Source: Ideonella sp. | GTDB taxonomy: Bacteria; Pseudomonadota; Gammaproteobacteria; Burkholderiales; Burkholderiaceae_C | Assembly: GCA_015075165.1 (NCBI GenBank) | Contig: JABTUY010000002.1 | Span: forward strand, 496,001 to 560,000 | DNA: 64,000 nucleotides | Direction of reading: 5' to 3' | Part shown: piece by piece, positions 26,732-35,554 of the stretch | How the letters are laid out: every line of letters begins with the position of its first letter | How positions within the stretch are numbered: the first letter of the stretch is position 1 | Translations under genes and position numbers: made by a program | Notes under the pieces: model-generated | The model's input: only the letters and a program-made list of their open reading frames with translations | Database searches by the model: none | What the model was told of the DNA's origin: nothing

Positions 26732-27507
26732 CCGATACCCTGCTTGCCGAGCGCCGTGGCGCGGTGCTGCGCCTGACGCTGAACCGCCCCGACAAGCTCA
26801 ACGCGATCGACGTTATGCTGCTCGACGCGCTGACCGATGCGCTCGAAGCGGCCGGGCGCGATCCCGAGGTGCGCGCGATCGTGCTCGCCGGTGCCGGCGC
26901 GTCGTTCTGCGCCGGCGCCGACATCGGCCAGATGATCGAACGCACGCCCGACGACTGGGAGCGCACCGTCGACCACTACCTCGACCCGATCCGCGCCATC
27001 GCGCGCATCGGCAAGCCGGTGATCGCGCGGCTGCACGGCAACGTCTTCGGCGGCGGGCTGGGGCTCGCGATCGCGTGCGATTTCCGCGTCGCGGCGCAAT
27101 CGGCGCGCCTGTGCGCGCCGTTCGTCAAGCTCGCGCTCGCGGGCTGCGACATGTCGGCCGGCTACTTCCTGCCGCGGCTCGTCGGCCTGGGGCGCGCCAC
27201 CGACATGATGATGACCGCGCGCGTCGTCGACGCAACGGAAGCGCAGGCGATCGGCCTCGTCAGCCGCACGGTGCCCGATGCCGATCTCGACGTCGCGGTG
27301 GACGCGCTGGCCACCCAGCTCGCCGTGTTCGCACCGCGCACGACCGCGTTCACCAAGGGCGCGATTCGTCGCTCGCTCGACCGCGACATGGACGGCGAGT
27401 TCGACTACGAGATCTTCGCGCAGGTCCAGTGCCTGCAAAGCGCCGACCACCGCGAGGGCGTCGCGGCGTTCCGCGAGCGCCGCCCGCCGGTCTTCCGCGG
27501 CACCTGA
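26728..27507 (+). CDS. Crotonase-family protein lacking both hydratase Glu residues
   Basis: A 259-residue crotonase-fold protein with a normal oxyanion segment (SFCAGADIGQMIE). The first Glu position reads FGGGLGLAIACDF (Gly) and the second region reads APFVKLALAGCDMSAGYFLP without Glu. Variants with the GCDM..xxLPR pattern occur among ring-opening hydrolases and other non-hydratase crotonases, so a hydratase call would be unsafe. AGGAGGAAGAC precedes the ATG, and the start overlaps the previous stop. It is probably a second, different step on the same CoA-bound substrate (inference). Confidence 0.85.
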   Translation: MTDTLLAERRGAVLRLTLNRPDKLNAIDVMLLDALTDALEAAGRDPEVRAIVLAGAGASFCAGADIGQMIERTPDDWERTVDHYLDPIRAIARIGKPVIARLHGNVFGGGLGLAIACDFRVAAQSARLCAPFVKLALAGCDMSAGYFLPRLVGLGRATDMMMTARVVDATEAQAIGLVSRTVPDADLDVAVDALATQLAVFAPRTTAFTKGAIRRSLDRDMDGEFDYEIFAQVQCLQSADHREGVAAFRERRPPVFRGT

Positions 27508-27535
27508 TGCGCCGCGGCCGCGGGAAGGAGCGAGC

Positions 27536-28681
27536 ATGGTCAACGACGACGGCCTGAGCGAAGAGGAGATCGCGTTTCGCGACAGCGTGCGCGCCTTCGT
27601 CGAGCGGCGCATCGCGCCCAACGCGACGCGCTGGGATCTGGGCGAGCGCTACCCGCGCGAGCTGTTCGGCGAAGCGGCCTCGCTCGGCTGGCTCGGCATC
27701 GGCTTTCCCGAGGAGGCGGGCGGCAGCGGCGGCGGCGCGGCATTGTTTGCGCTGCTGTGCGCCGAGCTCACGCGCGGCTCGGCGGCCATCGCGCTCGGCC
27801 TGTACGTGCACAGTGCGCTCGCCTCGGCGGCGATCCTGCACCTGGGCAGCGCGCCACAGAAGGCGCGCTGGTTGCCCGACGCGATCGCCGGGCGGCGCAT
27901 CGGCTGCTGGGGCTACGCCGAGGCCGGCGCCGGCGCCGACATCAGCCGCGTGCGCACGCGCGCGCGCCGCGACGGCGACGACTACGTGCTCGACGGCGCC
28001 AAGCTGTACATCACGAACTCGCCGTTCGCCGACTTCATGGTGGTCGTCGCGCAGACCGCGCCCGATCGCGGCCTGAAGGGCATGTCGCTGTTCGTCGTCG
28101 AGCGCGACACGCCGGGCGTGCGGGTCGGCACGCCGTTCAAGAAGCTCGGCATGGGCGCCTCGGAGATGGCCGAGATCGTGTTCGACGGCGCGCGCGTGCC
28201 GGCTGCGAACCGGCTCGGCGCCGAGCACTTCGGCTTCATCGAGGCGCTGAAGGTCCTCTCGCTCGGCCGCGTCGCCTCCGCCGCGCAGGGCGTCGGTCTC
28301 GCGCGCGCCGCGCTCGAGGAGGCGCTGCGCTACTGCGCGACGCGCATGCAGGGTGACACTGCGATCACGAGCCACCAGTTTGTCCGCTTCACGCTGGCCG
28401 ACATGGCGACCCGGATCGAAGCCGCGTGGCGACTCACGCTGCGCGCGGCGCGGCTGGTCGATGCCGGCAGCGATTACGATTGCGCGGCTTCGATGGCCAA
28501 GCTGTTCGCGACCGAAACCTGCACCCACGTGTGCGAGCGCGCGCTGCACCTGTGCGGTGCGCAGGGCTACATGCGCGAGAGCGCGGCGCAGCGCTTCTAC
28601 CGCGACTGCAAGGTGTTCGAGATCGGCGAGGGCACGAGCGAAATCCAGCGCGAGACGATCTTCAGGCATCTGGCAAGGTAG
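27536..28681 (+). CDS. Acyl-CoA dehydrogenase with medium-chain-type C-terminal Glu
   Basis: A 381-residue FAD-dependent dehydrogenase. GYAEAGAGADISRVRTRA, KLYITNSPFADFMVV and ALHLCGAQGYMRES are family features. The C-terminal IGEGTSEIQRETIF carries the Glu of the medium-chain-type catalytic base, while the helix position used by isovaleryl-type enzymes has no Glu (VLSLGRVASAAQ). It is thus mechanistically distinct from the first dehydrogenase of this operon and may act on another intermediate. GGGAAGGAGCGAGC precedes the ATG. Confidence 0.92.
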   Translation: MVNDDGLSEEEIAFRDSVRAFVERRIAPNATRWDLGERYPRELFGEAASLGWLGIGFPEEAGGSGGGAALFALLCAELTRGSAAIALGLYVHSALASAAILHLGSAPQKARWLPDAIAGRRIGCWGYAEAGAGADISRVRTRARRDGDDYVLDGAKLYITNSPFADFMVVVAQTAPDRGLKGMSLFVVERDTPGVRVGTPFKKLGMGASEMAEIVFDGARVPAANRLGAEHFGFIEALKVLSLGRVASAAQGVGLARAALEEALRYCATRMQGDTAITSHQFVRFTLADMATRIEAAWRLTLRAARLVDAGSDYDCAASMAKLFATETCTHVCERALHLCGAQGYMRESAAQRFYRDCKVFEIGEGTSEIQRETIFRHLAR

Positions 28682-28695
28682 AAGGGACATCCCAC

Positions 28696-29394
28696 ATGGG
28701 CGTGAGCGAACGACGCCAACGCGAGCGCGAGGCGCGCCGCACCGAGATCCTCGACGCGGCGCGCGACGTGCTGCTCGCGCAGGGCCTGCGCGGCACGACG
28801 ACCAAGGAGATCGCCGAACGCTGCGAGCTGTCGGAGGCGACGCTGTTCTTCTACTTTCGCAACAAGGACGAGATCCTGCTGTCGCTGATCTTCGAGAGCA
28901 TCGACTTCTGGGCGCAGGGGATGGAGGCCCTCGCGGCGCAGAAGCTGGTGCCGAGCGCGCTGCTCGAGGCGATCTGGCAGTTCCACGAGGAGGTCTACCG
29001 CGAGCACCCCGAGTACTACGTGATCTCGGCCTACATGGCGCAGCCGCAGGTGATGGACAACGTGTCCGACGACGTCAAGGCCGAGATCGCGCGCCGCTCG
29101 GGCGAGAACTTCAGGCGCCTGCGCGAGCTGCTGGCCGGGCTCGACCCACAGACGCCGGGGGCCGTGCTCGCCGATCTGATCTGGTCGCTGTTCCTCGGCC
29201 TGACGATCAGCGAGGCGTCGCGCGCCAACCTCGGGCACGGGCGGCGCGGCGAGCATCTGCAGACCCGCGCGCAGATCCTCGGCGTGGTCCGTCGCGCCTT
29301 CGCGCTCGCGCCGCCGCGCGGCCCGGGCGCACAGCCTGCGCAGCGCAGTGCCGGGCGCCGCGCGGGCAAGACGCGAAAGGGCGACGAACGATGA
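28696..29394 (+). CDS. TetR-family transcriptional regulator
   Basis: A 232-residue regulator. The N-terminal helix-turn-helix spans about residues 15-62 (RRTEILDAARDVLLAQGL, TKEIAERCELSEATLFFYFR). The C-terminal half should bind an effector, likely an acyl-CoA of the pathway, and dimerise. The tail (after 205) is Arg/Pro-rich and looks disordered. Encoded inside the operon between a dehydrogenase and the alcohol dehydrogenase (ATGA overlap with the latter), it probably controls the divergent promoter region at 23.4 kb. Confidence 0.88.
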   Translation: MGVSERRQREREARRTEILDAARDVLLAQGLRGTTTKEIAERCELSEATLFFYFRNKDEILLSLIFESIDFWAQGMEALAAQKLVPSALLEAIWQFHEEVYREHPEYYVISAYMAQPQVMDNVSDDVKAEIARRSGENFRRLRELLAGLDPQTPGAVLADLIWSLFLGLTISEASRANLGHGRRGEHLQTRAQILGVVRRAFALAPPRGPGAQPAQRSAGRRAGKTRKGDER

Positions 29395-30446
29395 TTGCAA
29401 CGACGATGCGCGCAGCCAGGCTGCACCGACCCGGCACGCCGCTGGCGATCGAGACCGTTCCGGTCCCGCAGCCGGGTGCCGGCGAGCTGCTGCTCGAAGT
29501 GGCCGCCTGCGGCCTGTGCGGCACCGACATCCACCTCGCGGTCGACGGCGACATCCCGGTCGCGCGAACGCCGATCACGCTCGGCCACGAGGCCGCGGGA
29601 ACGATCGTGCAGCTCGGTGCCGGCGTGGCGAGCTTCGCGGTCGGCCAGCGCGTCGCGCTCTTTCCGTCGCCGATCTGCGGCCAGTGCCGCTTCTGCCGCG
29701 CCGGACGCGAGTCGCTGTGCGAGGCCACGCAGGCCTACGGCATGTCGCACGACGGCGCGCTTGCGCGCTACATCGTCGCGCCGGCCGCGGGCGCCATCGC
29801 GATCCCCGACGCGGTGGACTTCGCGACCGCGGCGATCATCACCGACGGCGTGTCGACGCCGCTGCACGCGCTGCGCTCGCGTGGCGCGCTGCGCGCCGGC
29901 GAGGCGGTTGCGGTCGTCGGCTGCGGCGGCCTGGGCGCGCACGCGATCCTGCTGGCGCGGATGATGGGCGCCGGCTTCATCGCCGCGATCGACACCCAGC
30001 CGCAGGCGCGCGCGCGTGCGCTCGACTTCGGCGCCGACCTCGCGATCGATCCCGCCGAGCAGCCCAACCCGGGGCGTGCGATCCGCGCGGCGCTCGGCCG
30101 CGGCGTCGACCTCGCGCTCGAGTTCGTCGGCCGCCCCGAAACGGTGGAGGCGACGCTGCGCTGCCTCGACACCGGAGGGCGCGCGGTGCTGGTCGGCGTC
30201 GGGCCGGCGCGCCCGGCGCTGCCGCCGCTGCTCGCCTTCGTCGGCCGCGAGCATTCGGTGATCGGCTCGTTCGGCATGGACAAGCGTGACATCGCCGACC
30301 TGCTGCAGCTCGTCGCACGCGGCCGGCTCGACCTGTCGCGTTCGGTGACACGCAGCTTCGCGCTCGCTGAGGTCAACGAGGCGCTCGGCCAGCTCGCGAA
30401 GAAGGATACCGGCGTCGTGCGGCTCGTCGTCGAGCCCGGGCGCTGA
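29391..30446 (+). CDS. Zinc-dependent alcohol dehydrogenase (MDR family)
   Basis: A 351-residue zinc MDR enzyme. Catalytic zinc ligands lie in ACGLCGTDIH and LGHEAAG, the structural zinc loop has four Cys in CGQCRFCRAGRESLC, and the NAD-binding loop is VAVVGCGGLGAHAILLA. The Asp-containing IAAIDTQPQARARA suggests NAD preference. Its start overlaps the regulator stop. It would oxidise an alcohol or a hydroxyacyl-CoA, or reduce an aldehyde released by a retro-aldol step, which would fit the aldolase-like pair encoded divergently (inference). Confidence 0.9.
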   Translation: MIATTMRAARLHRPGTPLAIETVPVPQPGAGELLLEVAACGLCGTDIHLAVDGDIPVARTPITLGHEAAGTIVQLGAGVASFAVGQRVALFPSPICGQCRFCRAGRESLCEATQAYGMSHDGALARYIVAPAAGAIAIPDAVDFATAAIITDGVSTPLHALRSRGALRAGEAVAVVGCGGLGAHAILLARMMGAGFIAAIDTQPQARARALDFGADLAIDPAEQPNPGRAIRAALGRGVDLALEFVGRPETVEATLRCLDTGGRAVLVGVGPARPALPPLLAFVGREHSVIGSFGMDKRDIADLLQLVARGRLDLSRSVTRSFALAEVNEALGQLAKKDTGVVRLVVEPGR

Positions 30447-30528
30447 GGTCGCTGGCCGCCATGGCTGCCGGGCCTTCGACGCAGGCTCGGGGCCGCGCGG
30501 CCGGCGGGCATGACGGCGGCTGCCCGGG

Positions 30529-31590
30529 TCAGGCGGCGCGCAGCGCGTAGAAGGCCATCGCAGGGCTGCGCACATCGAGCCGTTCGAAGGCACCGAAACC
30601 GGCCTCGTCGGCGAGCGCGCGCGCCCGCGCCTCGCCCCAGCAGGCGCCCAGACCCGGGCCGCCTTGCGCCAGCGACTGCGGCACGCAATGCAGGCAGCTC
30701 ATGCCGTAGAGCATGCGCGCGAACGGATTGGCGATGTTGTCCTGCAGCCGTTCGGCCACCTTGGGCTCGACCATCAGGTAGGTGCCACCGTCGGCCAGTG
30801 CGCCGCGGATGCGGCGCAGCGCGACCAGCGGATCGGGCAGATCGTGCACGACGTCGAAGCTGGTGATCAAGTCCCAGCCGGGCTCTCCGGGCAGTGCCTC
30901 GACGCCGGCATGGATGAACTCGATGCGCCCGTCGACGCCAGCGGCGCGCGCATGGCTGCGTGCGATTTCGAGCGAGCGCATGTCGAAGTCGAGGCCGGCG
31001 ATCGTCGCGCTGGCAAACGCCTTGGCCAACGTGATCGGTACCACCCCGGTGCCGCAGCCGACGTCGATCGCGCGGCCGCCGCGCTGCAGTCGGGCAAGGG
31101 CTTCGGGCACTGCAGGCAGCCAATGGCTGACCAGCCGATTCTCGTAGACGGACCGGTTCATGGCCTCGAGCGCCAGCGGCAACTCGGCGCTGAAGTCGGC
31201 GAACCGCACGCCTTGGCCGCGCTGGTATGCCTGTGCCACCTGCGGCAGCGACGCCATCATCGCCGGCATGCCATGAAACAGCCCGCCGAGGTAGTACTCG
31301 CTCGACGGGTCGGTAAGGAACAGCGCGTGCTCGGCGGGCAGTGTGAAGGTGCCGGAGGCGGCATCGTGCTCGACGTATCCGGCCCCGGTCATCACCGCGA
31401 GCCATTCTTCGACGCAGCGCGCTGCGACGCCGCTGCGCGCGGCGAGCGCCTCGGGGCTCAGGGCGCCGGCACCGGCCATCACATGGAAGAGCCCGGCGCG
31501 GTCGCCGACGATCAGCGCGCCGGCCGCGAGCACGGTGCCGACGTCGCCCACCAGCTTGAGCATGAACTGCTGCGACCTGGCCTTGTCCAT
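30529..31590 (-). CDS. SAM-dependent class I methyltransferase
   Basis: A 353-residue protein with an N-terminal winged-helix/dimerisation region (about 1-110) and a Rossmann methyltransferase domain. Motif I is AIDVGCGTGVVPITLA, the acidic end of strand 2 is in AGLDFDMRSLEIAR, and DLITSFDVVHDLPDP is motif IV/post-IV. The layout resembles bacterial proteins related to O-methyltransferases with an HTH-like dimerisation domain; the substrate is unknown. GGAGGACGC precedes the ATG at 31590. It follows the MDR reductase gene on the same strand with an 82-base gap. Confidence 0.87.
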   Translation of the reverse strand: MDKARSQQFMLKLVGDVGTVLAAGALIVGDRAGLFHVMAGAGALSPEALAARSGVAARCVEEWLAVMTGAGYVEHDAASGTFTLPAEHALFLTDPSSEYYLGGLFHGMPAMMASLPQVAQAYQRGQGVRFADFSAELPLALEAMNRSVYENRLVSHWLPAVPEALARLQRGGRAIDVGCGTGVVPITLAKAFASATIAGLDFDMRSLEIARSHARAAGVDGRIEFIHAGVEALPGEPGWDLITSFDVVHDLPDPLVALRRIRGALADGGTYLMVEPKVAERLQDNIANPFARMLYGMSCLHCVPQSLAQGGPGLGACWGEARARALADEAGFGAFERLDVRSPAMAFYALRAA

Positions 31591-31672
31591 TGCGTCCTCC
31601 GCTCGTTGGTGTTCGCGGTGGTGCCCGGCGTCGCCGAGCCACGGCGCTCGGCAAGCGCGACGGGCCCGGGCG

Positions 31673-32770
<1,098 letters not shown>

Positions 32771-32784
32771 CGCAGGGGCCACCC

Positions 32785-33240
32785 TCAGGCGCGGGCGGCC
32801 TGCGCCGGCGCCGGCGCGGGCGAAACCGGATGACAGGCGCAGGCGTGGTCCTGCACCGCGCTCATGAACGACTGCAGGATCGTGCACGGGTGCGACGCGT
32901 CGCCGTCGCAGCTGCCGCGCAACGCGGTCAGTTGCTGGTGCAGCGCGGTCAGCGCGGTGAGCCGCTGCGTCACCAGCGCGAGGTGGCGGTCGAGCAGGCC
33001 GTCCACATGCGTGGCCTGCTGCGGCTGCGCGGCAAACGCCAGCAGCTGCCGCACCTCGCCCAGCGGAATATCCAGCGCGCGGCAGTGGCGGATGAACTGC
33101 AGCTGCGTCAGGTGCCGCGCGTCGTAATGGCGGTAGCCCGCGGCGCTGCGTGCGGGCGCTTCGAGCAGGCCCTCGCGCTCGTAGTAGCGCACGGTCTGCA
33201 CATCGCAGCCGGCGCGCGCGGCGAGCTCGCCGATCTTCAT
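32785..33240 (-). CDS. MerR-family metal-responsive regulator (CadR/PbrR-like)
   Basis: A 151-residue MerR protein: winged helix MKIGELAARAGCDVQTVRYY at the start, the coiled dimer helix, then a metal-binding end with GSCDGDASHPCTILQ and DHACACHP. One Cys (RHCRALDIPLGEV) near the hinge plus Cys in the loop match the Cd/Pb/Zn-sensing CadR/PbrR branch. The ATG at 33240 was chosen as the family start. It is divergent from a cation efflux gene with a MerR-type promoter between them, the standard layout for metal-induced efflux. Confidence 0.9.
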   Translation of the reverse strand: MKIGELAARAGCDVQTVRYYEREGLLEAPARSAAGYRHYDARHLTQLQFIRHCRALDIPLGEVRQLLAFAAQPQQATHVDGLLDRHLALVTQRLTALTALHQQLTALRGSCDGDASHPCTILQSFMSAVQDHACACHPVSPAPAPAQAARA

Positions 33241-33298
33241 CGCTGCCGAACCTGTCACGGTCATCTCCTGTGCGTCGGGGCCATGATGACCCCAACGC

Positions 33299-33329
33299 TT
33301 GACCCTGTACCGGCTACAGGGTTTCCAAT
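33299..33329 (+). promoter_or_regulatory. MerR-type operator-promoter with 19-base spacer
   Basis: TTGACC (33299-33304) and TCCAAT (33324-33329) are 19 bases apart, the overlong spacing that MerR regulators correct by twisting the DNA. A 21-base perfect dyad fills the spacer: ACCCTGTA at 33302-33309 and TACAGGGT at 33315-33322 with five bases between. It should drive the cation efflux gene at 33359 in response to Cd, Zn or Pb bound by the divergent MerR protein. Confidence 0.85.
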
Positions 33330-33358
33330 GCTCGCACGTTACCCGGAACCTCGGCGCC

Positions 33359-34000
33359 ATGTCCGCACACTGCTGTCACGTTCCCGCCACCCCGCCGTCG
33401 GCCGACCCCGGCTATCGCCGTGTGCTGTGGCTGGCGCTGGTGCTGAACGCGCTGATGTTCGCGGTCGAGATCGGCGCGTCGTGGACCTCGGGCTCGGTGG
33501 CGCTGCTGGCCGACTCGATCGACTTCTTCGGCGATGCCGGCAACTACGCGATCAGCCTCGCGGTGCTCGGCATGGCCACCGCGGCGCGCGCGCGCGCCGC
33601 GCTGTTCAAGGCCGCCTGCATGGGCGTGTTCGGCATCGTCGTGCTCGGCCGCGCGGCGTGGAGCGCGCACGCCGGCGTGCCGCCCGAGCCGGTCACGATG
33701 GGCGCGGTGGGCATTGCCGCGCTGGCGGTGAACTTCACCGTCGCGCTGCTGCTGTACCGCCACCGCGACGGCGACGCCAACATGCGCTCGGTGTGGATCT
33801 GCACCCGTAACGACGTGCTCGGCAACCTCGCGGTGATGGCCGCGGCGCTCGGTGTGTTCGGCACCGGCACCGCGTGGCCCGACCTCGCCGTGGCCGCGGC
33901 GATGGGCCTGCTGGCGCTGACCGGCGCGTGGACCGTGGTGCGACACGCGCGGGCCGAGTTGCGCGGTGCGGCGTCGCTGCGCGTGTCGGGCGCGCGCTAG
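33359..34000 (+). CDS. Short cation diffusion facilitator-type metal transporter
   Basis: A 213-residue membrane protein with about six hydrophobic helices. LLADSIDFFGDAGNYAISL in helix 2 and WICTRNDVLGNLAVMAAA in helix 5 hold the paired Asp/Asn positions of the CDF transport site. It lacks the cytoplasmic C-terminal domain of CzcD-like proteins, as in a known short subfamily. The N-terminal MSAHCCHVP could bind metal. The ATG at 33359 (rather than upstream codons inside the operator) fits the promoter. It faces the MerR gene and probably exports Cd/Zn-type ions. Confidence 0.85.
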   Translation: MSAHCCHVPATPPSADPGYRRVLWLALVLNALMFAVEIGASWTSGSVALLADSIDFFGDAGNYAISLAVLGMATAARARAALFKAACMGVFGIVVLGRAAWSAHAGVPPEPVTMGAVGIAALAVNFTVALLLYRHRDGDANMRSVWICTRNDVLGNLAVMAAALGVFGTGTAWPDLAVAAAMGLLALTGAWTVVRHARAELRGAASLRVSGAR

Positions 34001-34093
34001 CGTTCGCCGGGGGGACGCGCGGGACCGAGCCGATCGATATCCGCAGCGGCCTACCTCATCACGGCGCAGACAACGGCTTCGCCCGATCGCCCG

Positions 34094-35299
34094 ATGTCGA
34101 TCCGCGCCGCGTCGCCCGCGCTCGCCGCAGCGCTGCTGTTCGGCGCCAGCACGCCGCTGGCCAAGCTGCTGGTCGGCCAGATGCCGCCGCTGCTGCTGGC
34201 CGGCCTGCTCTACCTCGGCAGCGGGCTCGGGCTGGGGGCGTTGCTGTTGCTGCGGCGTGTGAGGGCCGCCGGTGCGTCGCTGCGCGCGCGTGCCGCCGAT
34301 ACCCCGCTGCGCGCGCGTGCCGCCGATACCCCGCTGCGCGGGGGTGCCGATACCCCGCTGCGCGGGGGTGCCGATGCCCCGCTGCACGGGGGTGCCGATG
34401 CCCCGCTGCGCGTGCCGCGCGGCGACCTGCCCTGGTTATTTGGTGCGACCGTGTTCGGCGGCATGCTGGGGCCGGTGCTGCTGCTGGCCGGCCTGGCGCG
34501 CAGCGACGCCGCGTCGGCGTCGCTGCTGCTGAACCTCGAAGTCGTGCTGACCGCGCTGCTCGCGTGGTGGGTGTTCCACGAGAACGCCGACCGCCGCATC
34601 GTGTTCGGCGTGCTCGCGATCGTCGCCGGCGGCGTGCTGCTGTCGATCGAGCCGGGCGGGTCGCATCCCGGATCGGCATCCGCTGGCGCCGCGTGGTCGG
34701 CCGGCGCGCTGCTGATCGCCGGCGCCTGCCTGTGCTGGGCGATCGACAACAACCTGACGCGCAAGGTCTCGGCGCACGACGCGATGGTGGTCGCCTGCGC
34801 GAAGGGCCTCGTCGCGGGCGCCTGCAACACCGCGCTGGCGCTCGGCGGCGGCGCGGCGATGCCCGCTGCCGGCGCGCTTGCCGCTGCGCTGGCGGTGGGC
34901 TTTCTCGGCTACGGCCTCAGCCTGACGCTGTTCGTGCTGGGCCTGCGCACGCTCGGCACCGCGCGCACCGGGGCCTACTTCTCGGTCGCGCCGCTGTTCG
35001 GCTTGCTGCTGGCGCTGCTGTTGTGGCCGCGGTGGCCATCGGCGTGGTTCTGGGTCGCCGCCGCGCTGATGGCGCTCGGGCTCTGGCTGCACGTCAGCGA
35101 GCGGCACGCGCACAGCCACACGCACGAGGCGCTCGAACACATGCACCGGCACCGCCACGACGAACACCACCGCCATGCGCACGACTTCGCGTGGGACGGC
35201 GTCGAGCCGCACGTGCACCCGCACCGCCACGAGGTGCTGACGCACTCGCACGCGCACCATCCCGACATCCACCACCGGCACCGGCACGGGAAAGCATGA
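34094..35299 (+). CDS. EamA/DMT-family transporter with His-rich cytoplasmic tail
   Basis: A 401-residue drug/metabolite-transporter protein with two EamA repeats (about ten helices): ALLFGASTPLAKLLVGQMPP in the first, LLLNLEVVLTALLAWWVFHE, and GYGLSLTLFVLGLRTLGTAR with TGAYFSVAPLFGLLLALLL in the second. After the last helix, about 65 residues contain more than 20 His (HAHSHTHEALEHMHRH and similar), a probable Zn/Ni/Co/Cd-binding tail. The loop after helix 2 contains an in-frame tandem repeat absent from normal family members. The location next to MerR/CDF genes supports a metal role (inference). Confidence 0.85.
   Translation: MSIRAASPALAAALLFGASTPLAKLLVGQMPPLLLAGLLYLGSGLGLGALLLLRRVRAAGASLRARAADTPLRARAADTPLRGGADTPLRGGADAPLHGGADAPLRVPRGDLPWLFGATVFGGMLGPVLLLAGLARSDAASASLLLNLEVVLTALLAWWVFHENADRRIVFGVLAIVAGGVLLSIEPGGSHPGSASAGAAWSAGALLIAGACLCWAIDNNLTRKVSAHDAMVVACAKGLVAGACNTALALGGGAAMPAAGALAAALAVGFLGYGLSLTLFVLGLRTLGTARTGAYFSVAPLFGLLLALLLWPRWPSAWFWVAAALMALGLWLHVSERHAHSHTHEALEHMHRHRHDEHHRHAHDFAWDGVEPHVHPHRHEVLTHSHAHHPDIHHRHRHGKA
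34283..34408. repeat. In-frame minisatellite within the EamA gene
   Basis: Two 27-base units (34283-34309, 34310-34336; encoding RARAADTPL) followed by three 24-base units (34337-34408; encoding RGGADTPL, RGGADAPL, HGGADAPL). Both unit sizes are multiples of three, so changes in copy number would keep the frame and only lengthen a cytoplasmic loop. Near-identity between units indicates recent slippage. Confidence 0.85.
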
Positions 35300-35517
35300 C
35301 GATGGCCGCCTCGCCGGTGCTCGAATCGGTGCTCACCTGCCCGCACTGCGGGCACGCCAAGCGCGAGCGGATGCCCACCGACGCGTGTCAGTTCTTCTAT
35401 GAATGCGAACGCTGCCACGCCGTGCTGCGGCCGCTGGCGGGGCACTGCTGCGTGTTCTGCTCGTACGGGTCGGTCAAGTGTCCACCGATGCAGCAGCAAG
35501 GCTGCTGCGACGCCTGA
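35296..35517 (+). CDS. GDCCVxC-domain small Cys-rich protein
   Basis: A 73-residue protein with LTCPHCGHAKRERMPTDACQ, FFYECERC and HCCVFCSYGSVKCPPMQ, clearly the small GDCCVxC family found beside mercury and other metal-resistance genes (some members are selenoproteins). Here the namesake motif is GHCCVFC, with His for Asp. Nine Cys residues could bind metal or do redox chemistry; the actual function is not known. The ATG overlaps the stop of the transporter gene (ATGA), so they are co-translated. Confidence 0.85.
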   Translation: MTMAASPVLESVLTCPHCGHAKRERMPTDACQFFYECERCHAVLRPLAGHCCVFCSYGSVKCPPMQQQGCCDA

Positions 35518-35554
35518 CGCCGGTGGCCACCGCGTCGAGCCTGCGCTTCACGCG

